From: Clostridia bacterium
Lineage (GTDB): Bacteria > Bacillota > Clostridia > Oscillospirales > Acutalibacteraceae
Assembly (NCBI GenBank): GCA_017437165.1
Contig: JAFSBS010000257.1
Location: 1-20,408 of the forward strand
DNA length: 20,408 bases
Direction of reading: 5' to 3'
The position numbers and the translations under genes were made by a program. Position 1 is the stretch's first letter. Each line of letters starts with the position of its first letter. The notes under the pieces are model-generated. The model saw nothing but the letters and a program-made list of their open reading frames with translations, ran no database searches and was not told the DNA's origin. This document shows positions 16,010 through 20,408 of this stretch, piece by piece.

Positions 16010-17193
16010 TGTTATCTTCACTTTCTCTTAATACATTTTTAAATTTAGGTATTATGATTTTTGTAGGTATGGCAGTCGGCAGACTTATGAAACTCATAAA
16101 ATTACCTAATGTTACCGGTTACTTAATAGCAGGTCTTTTAATTGGTCCCGGTGTTTTAGGACTTTTATCAGAAGAATTTGTTGAAGGAATCGGGATAATT
16201 CCTGACTGTGCTTTAGGTTTTATTGCTTTCTCTATTGGTAACGAATTTAAAATTAGTTATTTCAAGCGAGTTGGCTCTACACCAATAGTTATTGCGTCTT
16301 TAGAATCATTTTTTGCGGTTGTAGTTGTAGTTATCGCTTTAATGGCAACCGGTCACTCTACAACTTTCTCTCTTGTATTAGGTTCAATTGCGGCGGCAAC
16401 AGCACCAGCGGCTACAATAATGGTTATTAAACAATACAAAGCAAAAGGCCCTGTAAGTGAAACTTTGCTTTCAGTTGTTGCTATTGATGACGCAACTGCA
16501 CTTATAATGTATTCACTTTCAATTGCGCTTGCCTCTGCTTTAGCAGGTACAGGTGCTTCAGCAAAAGAATTGATTTTAGCTCCTGTTATTGAAATTGGTG
16601 GTGCTTTGTTAGTAGGTGCTATTTTAGGATTTATATTCTTAATACCTCTCAAGTATTTCAAAAAAGACAGTAACAGAATGGCACTTATTGTAGGTTTTAT
16701 ATTCGCAGGTTTAGGTCTTTCAGAACTTTGTGGTTTTTCTTCACTTCTTTTCTGTATGGCAATGGGTGCAGTAATCGCAAATATGTCAAACGATGTAGGT
16801 CATATTATGAAACTCTGTGACAAAATCACACCACCTATATTTATGCTTTTCTTTGTAGCGAGTGGTGCAGATTTAAAACTTTCTGTTCTTCCGGCAGTTG
16901 GTGTTGCAGGTGTAATTTACATAGTATTCAGAGTATTTGGTAAAATGCTCGGTGCTACTCTTGGTGCAGTTATTTCTAAAGCGGATAAAAATATTAAAAA
17001 GTATTTAGGCCCTGCTCTCATTCCACAGGCAGGTGTTGCAATCGGTCTTTCTTTAGCCGCTGCGAATGTACTTCCTGAATATGCAAAAGAAATAAGAACT
17101 ATTATTCTTTGTGGTACTTTAGTTTACGAACTTGTAGGCCCTGCAGTTGCTAAAATTTGCCTTAAAAAAGCAGGAGAAATCAAAGAAAGTTAA
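16009..17193 (+). CDS. Cation:proton antiporter, CPA2/KefB type without TrkA domain
   Basis: 394 residues, almost entirely hydrophobic, with about 12 membrane helices. The N-terminus 'LPNVTGYLIAGLLIGPGVLG' is the standard opening of the Na+/H+ exchanger domain. The ion-binding acidic pair is Asp160-Asp161 in 'VAIDDATALI'; further conserved stretches are 'AAATAPAATIMVIKQYKAKG' and 'IPQAGVAIGLSLAA'. It should exchange Na+ or K+ for protons across the membrane. It ends right after the membrane domain, with no cytoplasmic nucleotide-binding TrkA domain, so regulation may come from the small PII-like protein encoded just before it. GGAGG precedes the ATG at a rather long distance, which fits coupled translation. 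Confidence 0.9.
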   Translation: MLSSLSLNTFLNLGIMIFVGMAVGRLMKLIKLPNVTGYLIAGLLIGPGVLGLLSEEFVEGIGIIPDCALGFIAFSIGNEFKISYFKRVGSTPIVIASLESFFAVVVVVIALMATGHSTTFSLVLGSIAAATAPAATIMVIKQYKAKGPVSETLLSVVAIDDATALIMYSLSIALASALAGTGASAKELILAPVIEIGGALLVGAILGFIFLIPLKYFKKDSNRMALIVGFIFAGLGLSELCGFSSLLFCMAMGAVIANMSNDVGHIMKLCDKITPPIFMLFFVASGADLKLSVLPAVGVAGVIYIVFRVFGKMLGATLGAVISKADKNIKKYLGPALIPQAGVAIGLSLAAANVLPEYAKEIRTIILCGTLVYELVGPAVAKICLKKAGEIKES

Positions 17194-17210
17194 AAACTTT
17201 CGTTGATTTC
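17176..17210 (+). other. Hairpin centred on the antiporter stop codon
   Basis: Arms 17176-17191 and 17195-17210 match at 15 of 16 positions, leaving a 3-base loop. The TAA stop (17191-17193) lies at the apex. There is no T-run after the stem, so it is not a standard terminator. It may protect the 3' end or stop the transcript together with the next hairpin. Confidence 0.5.
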
Positions 17211-17351
17211 AGGAACTATAGCCAGGGACCAGAAAATTGAATAATATATAAAAGCATTCTATCATTTACAGTTTATCGTAAACTGAATATGATAGAATGC
17301 ATTTTTATACACCTTATGCCCTAGTACCTGGCATCTAGTCCCTATTCCCTG
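17211..17351. repeat. Intergenic repeat with inverted heptamer-like flanks around a hairpin
   Basis: On the plus strand AGGAACT-ATAGCC-AGGGACC-AG (17211-17232) is matched, inverted, by AGGGACT-AGATGCC-AGGTACT-AG on the minus strand (complement of 17322-17344). The right flank continues as units of 7 bases starting with AGG or AG. The hairpin of 17254-17300 lies in between. The element sits between convergent genes, and the minus-strand gene's last codons and stop fall within it. Confidence 0.5.
17254..17306. terminator. Bidirectional terminator-like hairpin
   Basis: GCATTCTATCAT (17254-17265) pairs perfectly with ATGATAGAATGC (17289-17300). The inner part pairs as CAGTTTA/TAAACTG with a TCG loop after two mismatches. 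ATTTTTATA follows on the plus strand and a T-rich stretch on the minus strand. The outer stem sequence recurs in the hairpin at 4004-4053. Confidence 0.7.
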
Positions 17352-17661
17352 AAACTTCTTCCGAAGGAAGAAGTTTGTCATCCTTCGCTCTTTTAACTGT
17401 GACAACGAGAATTACAATTGATATTACAAGGAGAACAGAAAGAATTACAATATAAACATTCTTGTTAGTTTGTAACTCCTGTTGCTCTTCCTCTGTAACA
17501 ACTTCACCATAAACATTAGTTTCATCAATGTAACTTATGTCAGTGTATCTTTCGTTTACATCTATTGGTAACTCAACAGAACCACTTGCACTTACAGGAA
17601 TAACAAAAAGTGAAACGCAAGATATAACAACAAAAAGTATTGATAATATTTTTATTTTCAT
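17335..17661 (-). CDS. Small exported membrane protein, unknown function
   Basis: 108 residues: a signal peptide (about 1-25, ending VSASG), an exported acidic segment of about 45 residues (around 'ELPIDVNERYTDISYIDETN', then an EEEQQEL run), one membrane helix at about 70-90 ('VYIVILSVLLVISIVILVV') and a short charged tail. This gives a type I topology with the middle outside. I do not recognise a family. AGGTGAT lies 5 bases before the ATG. It follows the 17715-18797 gene after a short hairpin and has no clear promoter of its own, so read-through from that gene is likely. The last residues and stop are encoded within the intergenic repeat. Confidence 0.7.
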   Translation of the reverse strand: MKIKILSILFVVISCVSLFVIPVSASGSVELPIDVNERYTDISYIDETNVYGEVVTEEEQQELQTNKNVYIVILSVLLVISIVILVVTVKRAKDDKLLPSEEVSGNRD

Positions 17662-17679
17662 AATATATCACCTAATTTA

Positions 17680-17707
17680 GAAAACCATCTCAAAAGAGAT
17701 GGTTTTC
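17680..17707 (-). terminator. Short perfect hairpin between two minus-strand genes
   Basis: Arms 17680-17691 and 17696-17707 are perfectly complementary (12 bp) around a 4-base loop. On the minus strand GGTTTTC then TAAATT follows, which is a weak T-run. It lies after the stop of the repeat-linker gene and before the ribosome site of the small membrane protein, so it may act as a partial terminator that lowers expression of the latter. Confidence 0.65.
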
Positions 17708-17714
17708 ATTTTTC

Positions 17715-18797
17715 TTAGTATTTGAAATCTGTAATAAGAACTGTATTCCAGAGTTCTTGTTTGTCGATTTTGATTTCAGAAACACCAAAAATCTTACCGC
17801 CACCCTGAATTGCAACGTTCATATATTGTTCAACCTTAATAAGCTCATTTGTTTTTGTATTGTACTCAATAACTGCTTTACAATCGTGATATGTAAGGTC
17901 ATAAGAAACATTTTTAATAACTGCCTGAACAGCACCACCATTGATTGTGTTGTCGATATCTGCTCTTGCGAGTGGTGAGAACATAGCACCTGTATTACTT
18001 GGTGAGGTTGTAGCACCCTCTGCCATTGGCTCTGGATTCTTTTCGTCTTTAATAACGATAGTAACTCTTGCTTTGTCTCCGCCTAAATCTTCATATTTAT
18101 AGTCTTTAATAGCAGTTACATCTGTAAGATAGCAACCCTTTTCACATTTGTAAACAGGGAACCATCTCATATCGCTACCTGCTTCTTTAATTTCAGGGTC
18201 TGCTTTTGCATCTTCAGGAGAAGTCATAATACCGAGAGTATCAACTAAGTTAAGAAGTGTACCAACAAGGCCTTCACCTTTTGAAATAACACGGTTGTTA
18301 GCGTCACTTGGAAGTTCCTGGTATTCAACCTTTGTGTATGCCGGAGCATCTTTTTTAGCCTTGTTCATTACTGTTGTGTAAATATCAAGGCATTCTTTGG
18401 CAGTTTTTGTCTGACCAGCCGGTTTATTTGCATCCGGTGTAGTCTGAGTTGTACCGCCTTGTTGTGTTGTACCACCCTGTTGAGTTGTGCCGCCTGGTGT
18501 TGTAGATGTTGTGCCACCTGGTGTTGTAGATGTTGTGCCGCCTGGTGTAGTCTGAGTTGTGTCACCAGGTGTTGTTGAAACTGTGCCGCCTGGTGTTGTT
18601 GAAGTTGTACCACCTGGTGTTGTTGAAACTGTACCACCCGGTGTGGTAGATGTACCTTGTTGAACAGCACCTGTACCTGTGCCACCTTTTGCAAGAATAA
18701 CAACTGAAGCTATTGAAACAGCATTACTTGTAATAATTGTGAAGAATAAAGCAATACTGAGAATAATAGCAACAACTTTTAAGTCTGAACTTTTCAT
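17715..18797 (-). CDS. Membrane-anchored protein with TTPGGT repeat linker, paralogue A
   Basis: 360 residues from the ATG at 18797. This start is chosen because GAAAGGGG precedes it and the neighbouring paralogue starts with the identical sequence; a frame extending to 18848 is in the leader. Residues 1-46 form an anchor with one membrane helix (about 8-36). Residues about 47-130 are a low-complexity linker of TTPGGT[TV]S units and QQGGT units. Residues about 135-360 form an exported domain with Cys residues in 'YKCEKGCYL' and a C-terminal 'NTVLITDFKY'. The domain aligns in order with the paralogue at 18966-20003 ('VTIVIKDEKNPE' against 'ITIVMKDKINPE', 'NGGAVQAVIKNV' against 'NNGAIKAIVKDL'). 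I recognise no known family; the function is unknown. Confidence 0.8.
   Translation of the reverse strand: MKSSDLKVVAIILSIALFFTIITSNAVSIASVVILAKGGTGTGAVQQGTSTTPGGTVSTTPGGTTSTTPGGTVSTTPGDTTQTTPGGTTSTTPGGTTSTTPGGTTQQGGTTQQGGTTQTTPDANKPAGQTKTAKECLDIYTTVMNKAKKDAPAYTKVEYQELPSDANNRVISKGEGLVGTLLNLVDTLGIMTSPEDAKADPEIKEAGSDMRWFPVYKCEKGCYLTDVTAIKDYKYEDLGGDKARVTIVIKDEKNPEPMAEGATTSPSNTGAMFSPLARADIDNTINGGAVQAVIKNVSYDLTYHDCKAVIEYNTKTNELIKVEQYMNVAIQGGGKIFGVSEIKIDKQELWNTVLITDFKY
18435..18660 (-). repeat. In-frame tandem repeats encoding the TTPGGT linker
   Basis: About seven degenerate 24-base units encode TTPGGT[TV]S, with the variants TTPGDTTQ and QQGGT near the C-terminal side. The unit length is a multiple of three, so gain or loss of copies would change linker length without a frameshift. 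Confidence 0.8.
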
Positions 18798-18855
18798 TGG
18801 TATTATACCCCTTTCAATTTCTGCCCACAATATAGGCATATTTCTCAATAGTAAT

Positions 18856-18884
18856 AGATTACCTTAAATTTCAAAAAATGTCAA
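18856..18884 (-). promoter_or_regulatory. Sigma-A promoter of paralogue A
   Basis: On the minus strand TTGACA (complement of 18879-18884) and TAATCT (complement of 18856-18861) are 17 bases apart. The leader to the start codon is about 50 bases. The consensus -35 and exact spacing make this credible. Confidence 0.6.
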
Positions 18885-18910
18885 TACTAAATTTAACATA
18901 TTGTCAGATA

Positions 18911-18949
18911 TAACAAAAAAGACCAACTCGTTTGCACGAATTGGTCTTT
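18911..18949 (-). terminator. Rho-independent terminator after paralogue B
   Basis: AAAGACCAA pairs with TTGGTCTTT, extended by TCG/CGA after one mismatch, with a 6-base loop. The minus strand then runs into TTTTTTGTTA. It lies 17 bases past the stop of the 18966-20003 gene and separates it from the promoter of paralogue A, so the two paralogues are separate transcription units. Confidence 0.88.
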
Positions 18950-18965
18950 ATGTAACTTTAATTTA

Positions 18966-20003
18966 TCAATAAACGAAATCCCAGTATCTTGCACGGAATA
19001 CAAGAATACCGTCACCTTCAAGAGAACCAACAAGAAGTTTTGCTTTAGCGCTTAAAGCTGCTTCGCAATAGTGAGTAATTTCTTTAAACTGTTTACCATC
19101 TGCTGACATTGTTGCAACAACTGTAAACTGTTGATAATTTAATTCTGCTCTTTCAAGATCTTTAACAATCGCTTTAATAGCACCATTGTTTTGAATTTCG
19201 TTAGTAATAGCAGTCATATAAAGAAGGTCTCTTGACATAAGAGCAACACCATCTTTATCTTCTTCAGGGTTTATTTTATCTTTCATTACGATTGTAATAA
19301 CAAGGTTACCATCTTTCTTTTCTTGTTTTACACTCTGAATTTCAGATAACTGTGGGTTACTTGCTGGCATACGGTTTTTAGAATCATCTGAACCTTTTGC
19401 ATTGTCTTTAATTGAAGCCTTTTCTTCTGATGTAACGAAACCAGTAATAATATTTGCAAGAACCTCATTACCAATATTTATTTCTTTTACTTCCTGCCAA
19501 GCCTTGTTTTTATAACCTGCTGAAGCGTTATTTTTAATATCATTTACAGCATCCTGGAAAATTTTAAGAGCAGCTTGGTCAATAGCACCTGCTGATGCAC
19601 CACCCTGTTGTGTGTTACCACCTTGTTGTGTGTTACCACCTTGTTGTGTGTTACCACCTTGTTGTGTGTTACCACCCTGCTGTGTGTTAGTACCTTGCTG
19701 TGTATTAGTACCTTGTTGTGTGTTAGTACCCTGTTGTGTGTTAGTACCCTGTTGTGAAGCGTCCGGTGTTACTGTTGTACCCTGATTACCGGAATTATCA
19801 ACATAACCGCCATTGTTTGTTGTACCTTGCTGTTGTTGAACATCTCCTGTACCAGGAGCAACAGTCTGAACAGCACCTGTACCTGTACCACCTTTTGCAA
19901 GGATAACAACTGAAGCTATTGAAACAGCATTACTTGTAATGATTGTGAAGAACAATGCAATACTGAGTATAATAGCAACTACTTTTAAATCTGAACTTTT
20001 CAT
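18966..20003 (-). CDS. Membrane-anchored protein with NTQQG repeat linker, paralogue B
   Basis: 345 residues. Residues 1-46 are identical to paralogue A and contain a single membrane helix (about 8-36), suggesting an N-terminal anchor with the rest outside. Residues about 47-140 are a Thr/Gln/Gly/Asn-rich linker with eight NTQQG[TG] units. Residues about 141-345 form the exported domain, with no cysteine motif like that of paralogue A ('CEKGC'), ending 'FRARYWDFVY'. The C-terminal domain is only loosely similar to paralogue A, though landmark segments keep their order. The ATG follows GAAAGGGG. It has its own promoter and terminator. I do not recognise a family. Confidence 0.8.
   Translation of the reverse strand: MKSSDLKVVAIILSIALFFTIITSNAVSIASVVILAKGGTGTGAVQTVAPGTGDVQQQQGTTNNGGYVDNSGNQGTTVTPDASQQGTNTQQGTNTQQGTNTQQGTNTQQGGNTQQGGNTQQGGNTQQGGNTQQGGASAGAIDQAALKIFQDAVNDIKNNASAGYKNKAWQEVKEINIGNEVLANIITGFVTSEEKASIKDNAKGSDDSKNRMPASNPQLSEIQSVKQEKKDGNLVITIVMKDKINPEEDKDGVALMSRDLLYMTAITNEIQNNGAIKAIVKDLERAELNYQQFTVVATMSADGKQFKEITHYCEAALSAKAKLLVGSLEGDGILVFRARYWDFVY
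19599..19757 (-). repeat. In-frame 18-base tandem repeats encoding NTQQG[TG]
   Basis: Eight full units plus one degenerate unit of 18 bases encode NTQQGT (three) then NTQQGG (five), preceded by SQQGT. Units of the same subtype are nearly identical at the DNA level, which suggests recent expansion by slippage. There are no unique spacers, so it is not a CRISPR array. Confidence 0.88.
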
Positions 20004-20067
20004 TGGTAAAAATACCCCTTTCGAAAATTCTGGAAAAAATCCATATAATTTTTTATATTACAGAATA

Positions 20068-20096
20068 AAGATACATTAAAATCTGAAAAAAGTCAA
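20068..20096 (-). promoter_or_regulatory. Sigma-A promoter of paralogue B
   Basis: On the minus strand TTGACT (complement of 20091-20096) and TATCTT (complement of 20068-20073) are 17 bases apart, about 65 bases upstream of the start codon. The architecture resembles that of paralogue A. Confidence 0.55.
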
Positions 20097-20164
20097 TATT
20101 TTTTCGACAATTCATTAACGATTTGTGAATATTTTTTTAAAATCGTCAAAAAGTCGAAGAAACT

Positions 20165-20407
20165 TTAGATTTTTTGTGCATTCCATATATCTTTTGCATA
20201 TTCATTTATAGCTCTGTCAGCAGCAAATCTACCTGAATTTGCAATATTCATAAGCATCATCTGGTTCCATTTTTTCTTATCGTTGAATGTTTCAACCATT
20301 TTTTGTTGCGCACGTCTGTAATCTGCGAAATCTGCAAGAACCATATATGGGTCGTGATGCATAATAGTACCGCTTATATCCGAGAAATTCTGACCGTTAA
20401 TTCCGTG
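20165..20407 (-). CDS. glgP: Glycogen/starch phosphorylase, C-terminal end (5' part outside window)
   Basis: The frame is open from the window edge to TAA at 20165, giving 80 residues. The sequence 'MHHDPYMVLADFADYRRAQQ', then 'WNQMMLMNIANSGRFAADRA' and 'INEYAKDIWN', is the typical C-terminus of alpha-glucan phosphorylases (the ADF.xY, W...NIA..G.F..DR and EYA..IW pattern). The enzyme releases glucose-1-phosphate from storage or dietary glucans using pyridoxal phosphate. The catalytic parts lie outside the window, so intactness cannot be judged. Paralogue B downstream has its own promoter and is probably not part of the same operon. Confidence 0.88.
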   Translation of the reverse strand, partial: HGINGQNFSDISGTIMHHDPYMVLADFADYRRAQQKMVETFNDKKKWNQMMLMNIANSGRFAADRAINEYAKDIWNAQKI

Positions 20408-20408
20408 A

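Noticed and set aside
18368-18703. A 111-codon frame rich in Gln, His, Leu and Val within the linker of paralogue A
   Set aside because: It is the out-of-frame translation of the tandem repeats.
19599-19757. Regular short repeats that could suggest a CRISPR array
   Set aside because: The units follow each other without unique spacers and encode NTQQG residues in frame within a plausible gene.
20104-20160. Possible terminator after the glycogen phosphorylase gene
   Set aside because: ACGATTT and AAATCGT can pair, with an outer CGAC/GTCG, but the loops are long and no T-run follows on the minus strand.

Overview
The window comes from a low-GC Gram-positive bacterium, most likely an anaerobic gut or rumen Clostridia/Oscillospiraceae-type organism. 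The basis is AT-rich DNA, strong GAAAGGGG/GGAGG ribosome-binding sites, lipobox lipoproteins, a zinc-finger anti-sigma next to an ECF sigma factor, and the Firmicutes-type gene order (glmU-like)-pth-mfd. It is ordinary chromosome. I see no phage, insertion sequence, CRISPR array, tRNA or rRNA.

Layout. 1-1140 (minus): ECF sigma factor and its membrane anti-sigma partner (cut by the window edge), with a candidate self-recognised promoter. 1173-3940 (plus): overlapping operon of nth (endonuclease III), a peptide-type substrate-binding lipoprotein with no transport partners here, and a VanZ-family membrane protein. 3929-4259: a gene-free mosaic of repeats around a 22-bp hairpin. 4260-6982 (minus): a 7TM receptor-type histidine kinase and a response regulator with a SARP/OmpR-like DNA-binding domain; three 11-bp-phased repeats lie just upstream of its promoter. 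7090-12921 (plus): an operon of a free-standing GlmU acetyltransferase domain, pth, mfd, a TSCPD-domain protein and an MTA/SAH nucleosidase. 13122-15456 (minus): a complete polar amino-acid ABC importer with a palindrome inside its promoter. 15674-17193 (plus): a PII-like small protein overlapping a CPA2-type cation/proton antiporter. 17335-20003 (minus): a small membrane protein and two tandem paralogous membrane-anchored proteins with repetitive linkers. 20165-end (minus): the C-terminus of glycogen phosphorylase.

The housekeeping genes (nth, pth, mfd, mtnN, glgP) are textbook. The most interesting signals are: (i) two tandem paralogues with an identical 46-residue N-terminal anchor but strongly divergent exported domains; (ii) the phased repeat array at the two-component promoter; (iii) the glmU locus reduced to its acetyltransferase half; and (iv) large palindromic elements at all three convergent gene junctions, two of which share a hairpin core. 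None of these amounts to a demonstrated new system. They are structural observations from reading the sequence, without database searches.
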